A stretch of DNA of 8,544 nucleotides from NCBI GenBank assembly GCA_903944555.1, contig CAJASG010000091.1:1-8544 (forward strand), in the 5' to 3' direction. Origin of the DNA: an uncultured beta proteobacterium (GTDB taxonomy: Bacteria > Pseudomonadota > Gammaproteobacteria > Burkholderiales > Burkholderiaceae_C). Under the pieces are notes generated by a model. The model was not told the DNA's origin and did not search any database. It saw only the letters and a program-made list of their open reading frames with translations. The position numbers and the translations under genes are program-made. Positions 1-7,800 of the stretch are shown piece by piece. The stretch's first letter is position 1. Every line of letters starts with the position of its first letter.

Positions 1-1718
1 CGCAAATCTCGCTGTTTGTCGACCCCGCGTTGCCCACCTGGGTTTACTCTGACCCCACCCGCCTGCGCCAGATCCTGTTTAACTTGCTGGGCAATGCGCT
101 CAAGTTCATCCCCCAGGGCGTAGGGCGGGCCATGCTGCATGTGCAGCCTGCGGTGCGCCCGGACGGGTTGGCCTGCGTACAGTTTTCAATTATCGACAAC
201 GGCATTGGCATGAGTGAGGCGGTGGTGGCCAAACTGTTTCAGCCCTTTAGCCAGGCCGATGCCTCCACGGCGCGCAAGTTCGGCGGCACCGGTTTGGGGC
301 TGTCCATCACCCAGCGGCTGGTGGAGATGATGCACGGCCGTATCTCCGTAAGCAGCACGCCGGACGTGGGCTCCGAATTCATGGTCGAGTTTCCCCTGTT
401 GGCGGCGCCCGCCCCCGCCGGACGCGCCCTGAGCGGTGTGCCCGACCTGAGCGGGGTACGCGTCATGGCCGTGACCCCGCTTGCCGCCTGCTCCACCTTG
501 TTCCAGGTTTACCTGGGGGCGGCGGGAGCCCAAGTGCGCGTGGTGCCCGACCTAGCCACGGCCCGCACACAACTGGCGCAGGTGTCTGGCGACACCGTGC
601 TGGTGCTTGACCTGCCAGACGACGACCCCGGTGCGCTGCCGTTATACGACCAGGCGTGGCCCACCCACGTGCATGTGGTGCGCCTGGTGGAGCGCGGTAG
701 CCGCAAAGCCGATGCCCCGCAGACCCTGGCGCATGAAACACGGGTCTTGGCCCGCCCGCTGCTGCACCATGACCTGATCCATGGCGTGGCCGTGGCCAGT
801 GGCCGCGTGAGCGCGACCGACCCGGCCCAAGCCATTGAGCGGCGACGCTCACCCAGTCTCGAAGCCCCCAGCGTAGCGGACGCCGCACACAGTGGCCGCC
901 TGATTTTGATTGCCGAGGACAACGAAACCAACCGCGACGTGATGATGGAGCAGTTGCGCCTGCTGGGCTATGCGGCCGAAGTGGCCGAGGACGGTGCGCT
1001 GGCCTTGCAAATGTGGCGCAATGGCCGCACCGCCCAGACGGGCCTGCCCGACCGTTACGCCCTGCTGCTGACCGATTGCCACATGCCCAATATGGACGGC
1101 TTCGAGCTGACCGAAGCTATCCGCCAGGGCGAGCCGCAAAGCGCGCGCTTGCCCATCATCGCCATCACCGCCAATGCCATGCAGGGCGAAGCCCAACGCT
1201 GCCGCGAACGCGGCATGGATGACTACCTGTCCAAACCCCTGCGTCTGGTGGAACTGGGCCCCATGCTGGCCAAATGGATGCCTGCAACGCTGGAGGCAGA
1301 TGGTGCGGTTGAAGTTGCGCAGGCAACCCACAATGACGTTGCGACTCCCGCGGCCAGCGAGGACGGCGGCGCGGACACACTCGCAATTTGGGACCCCGCC
1401 ACGCTGACCGACCTGGTGGGCGATAACCCGGCCATGCACCAGCGCCTGCTGGGCAAGTTTCTACTGAATGCCCAAGAACAAGTGACCGCCATGGCAGTAG
1501 CCACGGCGGCAGACGATGCAACGGGCGCAGCCGGTATCGCGCACACCCTGAAGTCGGCGGCCCGCAGCGTCGGGGCGCTGGCGTTGGGTGAGCTGTGCCA
1601 AGCGATTGAGACTGCAGGAAGCAGCGGCGATGCACAAGCCTGCGGTACTTTGGCAGCGCAATTGCCGTTGGCATTTTCTGAGGCTGAACAGGCCATCCAC
1701 CAGCACCAAGCGTCGTAG
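1..1718 (+). CDS. Hybrid sensor histidine kinase, 3' part: ATPase, degenerate receiver, receiver, Hpt (5' end outside window)
   Basis: The reading frame is already open at base 3 and codes for kinase sequence, so the true start, the sensor and the HisKA domain lie to the left. Counting visible residues from base 3, the first 132 are a HATPase_c domain with N box (LFNLLGNALKF), G1 (DNGIGM) and G2 (GGTGLGLSI). Residues about 148-269 are a receiver-like fold that keeps an Asp at residue 203 but lacks the acidic pair and has Arg-Pro where active receivers have Lys-Pro. Residues about 299-427 are an intact receiver with AEDNE, phospho-acceptor Asp358 (TDCHMPNMDG) and Lys-Pro in YLSKP. Compared with the kinase encoded at 2574-4793 it has about six extra residues just before DRYALLL. 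Residues about 460-571 form an Hpt domain with acceptor His514 in AHTLKSAARSVG. The domain order is that of BarA/EvgS-type phosphorelay kinases (family knowledge). Input signal and final target are not visible. A TTG at base 30 is internal, not the start. The stop is TAG at 1716-1718. Confidence 0.95.
   Translation, partial: QISLFVDPALPTWVYSDPTRLRQILFNLLGNALKFIPQGVGRAMLHVQPAVRPDGLACVQFSIIDNGIGMSEAVVAKLFQPFSQADASTARKFGGTGLGLSITQRLVEMMHGRISVSSTPDVGSEFMVEFPLLAAPAPAGRALSGVPDLSGVRVMAVTPLAACSTLFQVYLGAAGAQVRVVPDLATARTQLAQVSGDTVLVLDLPDDDPGALPLYDQAWPTHVHVVRLVERGSRKADAPQTLAHETRVLARPLLHHDLIHGVAVASGRVSATDPAQAIERRRSPSLEAPSVADAAHSGRLILIAEDNETNRDVMMEQLRLLGYAAEVAEDGALALQMWRNGRTAQTGLPDRYALLLTDCHMPNMDGFELTEAIRQGEPQSARLPIIAITANAMQGEAQRCRERGMDDYLSKPLRLVELGPMLAKWMPATLEADGAVEVAQATHNDVATPAASEDGGADTLAIWDPATLTDLVGDNPAMHQRLLGKFLLNAQEQVTAMAVATAADDATGAAGIAHTLKSAARSVGALALGELCQAIETAGSSGDAQACGTLAAQLPLAFSEAEQAIHQHQAS
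51..398 (+). repeat. Third copy of the ATPase core, in the first kinase
   Basis: The segment from DPTRLRQ to VEFPL aligns with 3921-4277 and 7643-7999. The most conserved part is AKLFQPF followed, a few residues later, by [15 protein letters not shown]. Confidence 0.88.
444..809 (+). other. Degenerate receiver domain in the first kinase
   Basis: This segment lies between the ATPase and the intact receiver. Strand 1 ends VMAVTPL where active receivers have two acidic residues, and the last strand reads LARPLLHH with Arg instead of the conserved Lys. An Asp remains at the strand 3 position (LVLDLPDDD). It should therefore not take up phosphate in the normal Mg-dependent way. It shares GAQV.VVPD.A.AR and RP.L.H.LIH..A.ASGR with the equivalent segment at 8039-8380. 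Confidence 0.75.
897..1283 (+). repeat. Receiver module, copy 1
   Basis: Aligns with 4371-4736 and with the partial copy at 8471-8544. Shared blocks are CHMPNMDGF, ANAMQGEAQRC and RGMDDYLSKPLRL. This copy carries about six extra residues before the DRYALLL strand. Confidence 0.88.
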
Positions 1719-1732
1719 AGCGCCCCGCACTC

Positions 1733-1738
1733 AGGAAG
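1733..1738 (+). promoter_or_regulatory. Ribosome binding site of the HDOD gene
   Basis: AGGAAG lies 8 bases before the ATG at 1747, inside the 28-base gap after the upstream kinase stop. Together with the HDOD-typical N-terminus that begins at this ATG, it decides the start against longer in-frame extensions into the upstream gene. Confidence 0.6.
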
Positions 1739-1746
1739 CACCACTT

Positions 1747-2577
1747 ATGAATCTCGAAACCCTTTTTCAGCGCCCCAAAGCGTTGCCGACCATCCCGCAG
1801 GTGATGCAAGAACTGATTGCCAGCTTCAATGAAGAGGACGTGGCGGTGGCCCGCCTGGTTGCGCTGGTCTCCAGCGATCAGGTGCTCAGTGCCAACGTGT
1901 TGCGCATGGCCAATTCGGCCTATTTTGAGGTGCCCTATACCGTGTCCACGGTGGCCGATGCGGTGGCAAAACTGGGGTTCACCAATCTGCGCACGCTGGT
2001 CATCAGCATCGGTTTGACGGGCAGTTTCAAAAACATCCCGGGCATTGATGCCCGACAATTCTGGCGGCACAGTGTGCACACGGCGGTGGTATCGCGCCAT
2101 CTGGGCGCAGTGGTCGCGGTCAGGCCCGATCTGGCGTTCACCGTGGGCCTGATGCACGCCATTGGCGAGCTGGTGATGCACTTGGGCATGCCCCAGCAGA
2201 TGGAGTCAGTGGATGCAGCACAGGGCCTTCTCGCCCCCAATCGACTGGCCACCGAGCAAGCCGCCTTTGGGTACACCCACGCCGAGGTAGGGGCTGAGCT
2301 GGCGCGCCGGTGGAAGTTCCCCGTCCAGTTTTCCAATGCCATTGCCGGTACGGCAAACCCCCTGGCGCAGGCTGTCATCGATCCGCTCTCGGCCTTGGTG
2401 CATATTGCCGCCTGGCGCTCCAGGGCGGCAGAGGCCCAAGCCAGCCCACAGGACATGGAAGCCAGTTGGCCGGGCAACCTGGCAGCCAAAATTGCACTTT
2501 CACGCAATGCGGTACTGCGCGACTTGCCAAGCATGGAAGAACTCAGCGTTGGTTTGGAGGATTTATTGACACCATGA
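1747..2577 (+). CDS. Stand-alone HDOD domain signalling protein
   Basis: Complete 276-residue protein. The HDOD domain spans about residues 12-200. It opens with the LFQRPKALPTIPQVMQEL helix and the segment LVSSDQVLSANVLRMANSA, and it contains FWRHSVHTAVVSRHL (residues 105-119), GLMHAIGELVM (134-144) and GYTHAEVGAELARRWKFP (175-192). HDOD domains are HD-superfamily relatives that have lost the metal-dependent phosphohydrolase site and act in signalling, probably through protein contacts (family knowledge). Here the HD position reads His137-Ala138, which agrees with no catalysis. The C-terminal part (about 205-276) is helical and has no recognised domain. There is no signal peptide or membrane segment, so it is cytoplasmic. 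The protein sits between kinases, 28 bases after one and overlapping the next by 4 bases (ATGA). It is therefore probably co-expressed with them and may modulate them or read their output, which is inference. An extension to 1588 would overlap the upstream kinase and adds no HDOD sequence. Confidence 0.93.
   Translation: MNLETLFQRPKALPTIPQVMQELIASFNEEDVAVARLVALVSSDQVLSANVLRMANSAYFEVPYTVSTVADAVAKLGFTNLRTLVISIGLTGSFKNIPGIDARQFWRHSVHTAVVSRHLGAVVAVRPDLAFTVGLMHAIGELVMHLGMPQQMESVDAAQGLLAPNRLATEQAAFGYTHAEVGAELARRWKFPVQFSNAIAGTANPLAQAVIDPLSALVHIAAWRSRAAEAQASPQDMEASWPGNLAAKIALSRNAVLRDLPSMEELSVGLEDLLTP
2556..2560 (+). promoter_or_regulatory. Ribosome binding site of the 2574 kinase, inside the HDOD gene
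   Basis: GGAGG lies within the last codons of the HDOD gene, 13 bases before the ATG at 2574. That spacing is longer than usual, but the ATGA overlap would allow ribosomes ending the HDOD gene to restart here. Confidence 0.5.
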
Positions 2578-4793
2578 CCCCTTCACGCACTTACATTGGA
2601 AAGGCACTATTTGCCGCCAAGGCCGGACAGGACAGCGTCCAGGACTGGCGGCTGTATGTCCTCAACACGGTGCTGGGGGCCTTGTTGGTATTTGGAACTC
2701 TGGTTGCGGTTCCCAGCATCGTCATGCTGCTATATCAGGGCCTATGGCCTGCCGCCATCGCGGATGTCGTCATCTTGGCGATCGGTTTTGCACTGTGGCG
2801 CAGTCCTGCCGCGTCCTTCCTGCTGCGGTCATGGGGGCTGTGCACCATTTTGTATTTGTTGGGGTTTGCACTGCTATTCATGATGGGCCCCACCAGCCAG
2901 ATTTACCTGATGATGTCCCCGGCCATGGCGGCCATTTTGCTGGGCCCCTGGCCTGCAGCCTGGATGTTGGTGGGCAGTTCCATCACGCTGTTCTGTGTGG
3001 GCTATCTGGGGTATTCCAACTTCCAGATTCCCGGTCTGAACGTGGACCCACTGGCGGTTTGGTTCACGATCACCCTCAATTTTGTCTTTGTGAATGCGGT
3101 GATCACCTTATCCATATCGCTCCTGATTCGCGGACTTGAGACAAGCTTTGCAAGGGTGGCCGAGGCCAGTCGGGTCAAGTCGGAATTCATCAATACCAGT
3201 TTGGACTCCATCATCAGCATCGATGCCCAAGGCCGCGTCACCGAGTGGAGTCGCCAGGCCGAGCTGACGTTTGGCTGGTCCTTTACGGAAGTGCGTGGCC
3301 AACTTTTGCACGATCTCATCATCCCGCAGCGGCACCGCGAAGGGCATGTGAAAGGCATGGCGCATTACATGGCCACTGGGGCGGGTCCGTGGCTGGGCCA
3401 GCGCATCGAAATTTTTGCACTGCGCCGCGATGGCGTTGAGATCCCGATTGAGCTGGCGATATCCCCCATCGTGACACCGCAAGGCACCAGCTTTAGCGCC
3501 TTTATTCGCGATGTCACCGTGCGCAAACAGGAGCAAGCGGCGCTGGTAGCGGCCAGGTTGTTGGCCGAAAACGCCAGCCGCGCCAAATCGGAATTTCTCG
3601 CCAACATGAGCCATGAAATTCGCACACCCATGAACGGCGTCATCGGGATGGTGGATATTTTGCAAGCCAGCCCCCTCTTGCCTGAGCAACAACGCATGCT
3701 GGGCACCATTTCCAACTCCGCGCTGGCGCTGCTGAACATCATTAACGACATTCTGGACTTCTCCAAAATCGAGGCCGGCAAACTCGAAGTCGAAAGCATC
3801 CCCATGCACCTGGGTCAGTTAGCCGACGACGGCCGGCAATTGATGGCAATCGCTGCCCAGTCAAGTGCGGTGGCGCTGTCCGTGTTCGTTGCACCGGAGC
3901 TTCCGCAATGGGCCTATGGGGACCCGATGCGCCTGCGCCAAGTGCTGATCAACCTGCTGGGCAACGCGATCAAGTTCACACCCAACCTGCCTGAACGCCC
4001 GGCGCATGTGGAGCTGAAGGTTGAACCCTGCAGCTTGGCGGATGGGGCGCCCGGCATGCGCCTGTGTGTGCGCGACAACGGCATTGGTATGGACGCAGAG
4101 GTAGTCGCCAAGTTGTTCCAGCCGTTTCGACAAGGCGACGAGAGCACGGCACGCAAATTTGGCGGCACCGGGCTGGGCCTATCCATCAGCCAGCGGCTGG
4201 TGGAGCTAATGGGTGGGCGCATCAAGGTCACCAGCACCCCAGGCAGGGGCTCTGATTTTTCAGTGGAACTGCCGCTGCACCCCAGCGCACCTGGCCCCAT
4301 GCGCACCGCGCACCACGACCCCGCGCAGCACTGCACCGCCCCCACCGCAGAGGCCGCGATGCACGCCGGCTGCCTAATTTTGCTGGCCGAGGACAACGAG
4401 ATCAACCGCGATGTGATGGAAGAGCAACTGCGTTTGCTGGGCTACACCTGCGAAATGGCCGAGGACGGCGCCATTGCCCTGCAGATGTGGCAGGCCAACC
4501 CAGACCGTTACGCACTGCTGCTGAGCGACTGCCACATGCCCAATATGGATGGCTTTGCATTGACCGAGGCGATTCGCGCTACCGAGCCCGCAGGCACCCG
4601 CCTGCCCATCATTGCCGTGACCGCCAATGCCATGCAAGGCGAAGCCCAGCGCTGCCTTGAGCGCGGCATGGACGACTATTTGTCCAAGCCCCTGCGCTTG
4701 ACCGAACTGGGCCAGATGCTGGCCAAGTGGCTGCCCCAAACCCGCACGACCGCGCAGCCTCCTGCGCCGCACGGGCTACCAATCAACACCTGA
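2574..4793 (+). CDS. Membrane-bound hybrid histidine kinase: multi-TM sensor, PAS, HisKA, ATPase, receiver
   Basis: Complete 739-residue protein. Residues about 28-185 contain roughly six hydrophobic segments (near 28-52, 59-76, 82-104, 108-125, 127-147 and 162-184), joined by short loops. This is an integral-membrane sensor that I cannot assign to a named family. A PAS domain (about 200-318) follows a short linker. HisKA begins near 335 with acceptor His347 in [15 protein letters not shown]. HATPase_c spans about 449-568 with N box ([11 protein letters not shown]), G1 (DNGIGM) and G2 (GGTGLGLSI). The receiver (about 600-721) has Glu606/Asp607, phospho-acceptor Asp652 (SDCHMPNMDG) and Lys705. 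A short proline-rich tail ends the protein. There is no Hpt, so phosphate would have to pass to a separate Hpt, possibly the one in the upstream kinase (inference). Unlike its two paralogues here it has no degenerate receiver between the ATPase and receiver domains. The ATG at 2574 overlaps the HDOD stop by 4 bases. A longer frame back to 2310 runs through the HDOD gene and is not kinase-like. Confidence 0.95.
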   Translation: MTPSRTYIGKALFAAKAGQDSVQDWRLYVLNTVLGALLVFGTLVAVPSIVMLLYQGLWPAAIADVVILAIGFALWRSPAASFLLRSWGLCTILYLLGFALLFMMGPTSQIYLMMSPAMAAILLGPWPAAWMLVGSSITLFCVGYLGYSNFQIPGLNVDPLAVWFTITLNFVFVNAVITLSISLLIRGLETSFARVAEASRVKSEFINTSLDSIISIDAQGRVTEWSRQAELTFGWSFTEVRGQLLHDLIIPQRHREGHVKGMAHYMATGAGPWLGQRIEIFALRRDGVEIPIELAISPIVTPQGTSFSAFIRDVTVRKQEQAALVAARLLAENASRAKSEFLANMSHEIRTPMNGVIGMVDILQASPLLPEQQRMLGTISNSALALLNIINDILDFSKIEAGKLEVESIPMHLGQLADDGRQLMAIAAQSSAVALSVFVAPELPQWAYGDPMRLRQVLINLLGNAIKFTPNLPERPAHVELKVEPCSLADGAPGMRLCVRDNGIGMDAEVVAKLFQPFRQGDESTARKFGGTGLGLSISQRLVELMGGRIKVTSTPGRGSDFSVELPLHPSAPGPMRTAHHDPAQHCTAPTAEAAMHAGCLILLAEDNEINRDVMEEQLRLLGYTCEMAEDGAIALQMWQANPDRYALLLSDCHMPNMDGFALTEAIRATEPAGTRLPIIAVTANAMQGEAQRCLERGMDDYLSKPLRLTELGQMLAKWLPQTRTTAQPPAPHGLPINT
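3189..3527 (+). repeat. Duplicated PAS module, copy in the 2574 kinase
   Basis: Residues 206-318 align without any gap to residues 566-678 of the CHASE kinase (bases 6524-6862), with about 85 of 113 residues identical by hand count. Shared blocks include [20 protein letters not shown] and [11 protein letters not shown]. Confidence 0.9.
3576..4277 (+). repeat. Duplicated HisKA-ATPase core, copy in the 2574 kinase
   Basis: Residues 335-568 align with residues 825-1057 of the CHASE kinase (bases 7301-7999), with only one residue of net length difference. In the first 76 residues about 63 are identical. The ATPase half (3921-4277) also aligns with bases 51-398 of the first kinase. Confidence 0.9.
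4371..4736 (+). repeat. Receiver module, copy 2
   Basis: Nearly the same protein sequence as copy 1 around the phospho-acceptor Asp and the Lys-Pro loop. Because the surface that contacts Hpt partners is so alike, cross-talk between the kinases is plausible (inference). Confidence 0.88.
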
Positions 4794-4828
4794 CGCCTTC
4801 GCGCGTTCCTATAAAAAAGCACTGCACC
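4794..4828 (+). other. 35-base gap before the CHASE kinase
   Basis: The gap holds an A-rich run (ATAAAAAAGC) just upstream of the ATG at 4829. There is no strong Shine-Dalgarno sequence, no hairpin followed by a T-run and no convincing promoter pair. Read-through transcription from the gene ending at 4793 is likely. The AAGCAC next to the start resembles the AAGCAC at the same place before the HDOD gene. Confidence 0.4.
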
Positions 4829-4879
4829 ATGAACCTCGATGCGCTGTTTCGACGCCCCGCTGCATTGCCGCCCTCCCCT
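4829..4879 (+). other. HDOD-like leader at the start of the CHASE kinase
   Basis: These 17 codons give [17 protein letters not shown]. The HDOD gene at 1747 starts MNLETLFQRPKALPTIP. By hand count 11 of 17 residues and about 36 of 51 bases match without gaps, and the likeness stops abruptly afterwards. A leader of this type is not a normal part of CHASE kinases. It is best explained as the residue of a second HDOD gene or a captured start region. Chance cannot be excluded for so short a match. Confidence 0.55.
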
Positions 4880-7800
4880 GGGCCCAACGGTCTCTCAGGC
4901 AGTGCCGCATCCATGCCATGGGCACCGGTTGCGGTGTTTCTGGTCGGCGTCGCCATTGCCGCAGGGGTCGGGCTGTGGAAAGAACGCGACATCCAACGCG
5001 ACGCACAAGTCCAGTTCCAGCACAGCGCCCAGGCGGTCGTCGAGCACGTTAGTACGCGACTGCAGCTGCCCGTCTACGGTTTGCAAGGTGCCCGGGGCTT
5101 GTTCGCGGCCAGCCAAACGGTGGGGCGGGAAAAGTTTCGGGCCCACGTAGCGTCGCGTGACATGGAGCAAAATTTTGTGGGCGTACGCGGGTTTGGTTTT
5201 ATCCAGCGTGTGCTGCGCCCGGAGCTGGGAGCATTCCTTGCCGCCGAGCGGGCGGACGGTGCGCCGCAGTTTGCATTGCGCCAACTGGCCGACAAAAATC
5301 ACGACGACCTCTACGTCATCAAGTTGATTGAGCCCGCCGCCAACAACGCCGGGGCCCAGGGCTTGGACATCGGTTCCGAAGCCAACCGCCGGCATGCCGC
5401 ACAGCGCGCCGTGGATACCGGCTTGCCCACCATCACCGCGGCCATCACCCTGGTGCAAGACCAGCGCAACACCCCCGGCGTGCTGCTGTTTTTGCCGGTG
5501 TATGCCAACGGCACACACCCCACCAGCGTAGATGAGCGGCGCGCCTTACTGCGCGGGCTGGTGTACGCGCCCTTGGTGATGGCCGAGTTGCTGGAGGGCA
5601 TGACGGCGGTCCGCACGGGCATGGTTGATTTCGACCTCTTCGATGGCCCCGTCGGTGCACAGGGCAGCACACTGTTGTTTGATTCCGACCACCACGCCGA
5701 CCGGCGCGCCGCCCAGCAAGCAGCAAATCCCACAACCCCAGCGCCCCAGGAACAACAGGCGTTGTCGGGGCGACAATTTTCGGTCACCCAGACCCTTACC
5801 CTGGCGGGGCGGGATCTGGCGCTACGGGTCAACAGCACCGCCGAATTTGAGGCCGGCATCGACCACACCACACCATGGTTGGTGTTTTTGGGTGGCGCAC
5901 TGCTCAGCACCTTGGTTGCCCTGCTGCTGCGCCAGCAAGCCACCGGACGACGGCGCGCCGAAGCGCGGGCGATGGAAATGACGCGCGATCTGCGGGCAGA
6001 AGTCAAAGTCCGTGAACAAACCGAGTTGGATCTGCGCCAGGCAGAAAAAAATTCACTCGCCCACCTGGAAGAGTTGCAGTTGCAAAAATATGCACTGGAC
6101 CAGCACGCCATCGTGGCCACCACCGATGTGCAGGGCAAGATCACCTACGTCAACGAGAAGTTTTGCGAAATCAGCGGCTACTCACGTGCCGAATTGATAG
6201 GGCAAGACCACAACATACTCAACTCCGGCACCCACACCAAGGGCTATTTCAAGACGATGTACCGCAGCGTGACATCCGGTAAAACCTGGCGCGGCGAGAT
6301 CTGCAACAAGTCCAAGGATGGCCACCTGTACTGGGTGGAAACCACCATCGTGCCCTTGATGGACAGCAATGGCAAGCCCGTGCGCTACCTCAGCATCCGT
6401 GCCGACATCACGATGCGCAAGCAAGTCGAGCTTGATCTGATTCAACAGCAGCTCAATCTGGAAAGTCGGGTCCAACAAAAGACCAAAGCCGCCATTCAAA
6501 GCGAGCAGCACCTGCGGCTGGTCATCAACACCAGCCTGGATTCCGTCATTGGCATGGACGCCCAGGGCCGCGTTACCGAGTGGAACCGCCAGGCCGAAGC
6601 CACATTTGGCTGGGCGTTTTTGGACGTGACGGGAAAACCCCTGCACGACTTCATCATCCCGGAGCGCTACCGCGAGGCACACCAAAAAGGCTTGGCCCAT
6701 TACCTGGCCAGCGGAGTCGGGCCGGTGCTGGGCAAACGCATCGAGATTTTCGCGCTGCGCCGCGATGGCACCGAGTTTCCGATAGAGATGGCCATCTCGC
6801 CCATCGTTACACCGCAAGGCACCACCTTCAGCGCCTTCATCAGCGATGTGACCGAACGCAAGCGCCTGGAAGCGTCTAACAAGCACGCCGAATTTCTCAA
6901 AGAGCAAGCCATGGAGCTGGCACGCGCAGGCTACTGGAGCATCGACTTCACGCAGAGTGCTGACTTCTACATTTCATCGGAGCGCACCGTCGCCATTTTT
7001 GGTGACCCGCCCCATGCCAATTTGCGCTACCACATCATGGATGACTGGTATGTGAACATCGCAGCCGCCGACCCGGCAGCGGCAGAGGCGGCTTTGAACA
7101 ACTACCTGGCGGCGGTTGATGGCCGCTTACCGCGGTACGACATCATCCATCCGTACCGGCGCCCCTGCGATGGCCGCATCGCATGGATTCATGTGATGGG
7201 GGAGATGGTGCGCGACGCGGCGGGCGTGGTGACCCATTTGCATGGGGTGGTGATGGACGTAACGGCCCTCAAAAACGCGGAGGAAACGGCCACAGCCGCC
7301 AGCCGCGCCAAGAGTGAATTTTTGGCCAACATGAGCCACGAAATCCGCACCCCCATGAACGGCGTCATCGGCATGGTCGATATCTTGCAAGAGACGGCCC
7401 TCTTGCCCGAGCAGCAACGCATGCTGGGCACGGTCCAAAAGTCCTCGCTGGCCCTGCTACAAATCCTGAACGACATTCTGGATTTCTCCAAAATCGAGGC
7501 CGGCCAACTGGCTGTGGAGCGCGTACCGGTGCACCTGCGCGAGGTGGCGAGCGAGGTGGCGCAACTGCTGGTGTCGTTGCCGGGCACCCAGGCCGAGGTT
7601 TCCTTGTTTGTTTCGACCGAGCTGCCCGTGTGGGCACTGGGAGACCCCAGCCGACTGCGCCAGGTCTTGATCAATTTACTAGGCAATGCCATTAAATTCA
7701 GCAACAAGCAGGGGGGCGACCGCGGCGAAGTGAGCCTGAGCGTGACCCCTTGCGAGCTCGCCAGCGGCGCCGCTGGGGTGCGCTTTGAGGTTGCCGACAA

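Noticed and set aside
1165..2181. Long minus-strand open frame of 338 codons
   Set aside because: It lies opposite the first kinase and the HDOD gene, both with clear domain motifs. The antisense product shows no recognisable domain and is a by-product of GC-rich codon use.
2310..2573. N-terminal extension of the middle kinase upstream of 2574
   Set aside because: These codons overlap the HDOD gene in another frame and give low-complexity sequence. The ATG at 2574 has a GGAGG upstream and directly precedes the membrane domain.
4807..4818. Possible promoter -10 element (TATAAA)
   Set aside because: No matching -35 element is seen at the proper distance, and the gap is too short and too near the start to support a promoter call.
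5311..6144. Minus-strand open frame of 277 codons opposite the CHASE domain
   Set aside because: The translation is rich in Ser, Arg, Ala and Cys without motifs, and the plus strand carries a convincing CHASE domain in one continuous frame.
6182..6907. Minus-strand open frame of 241 codons opposite PAS1 and PAS2
   Set aside because: A similar antisense frame appears at 3108-3809 opposite the duplicated PAS module, as expected from mirrored codons of paralogous genes. It has no domain or ribosome site of its own.
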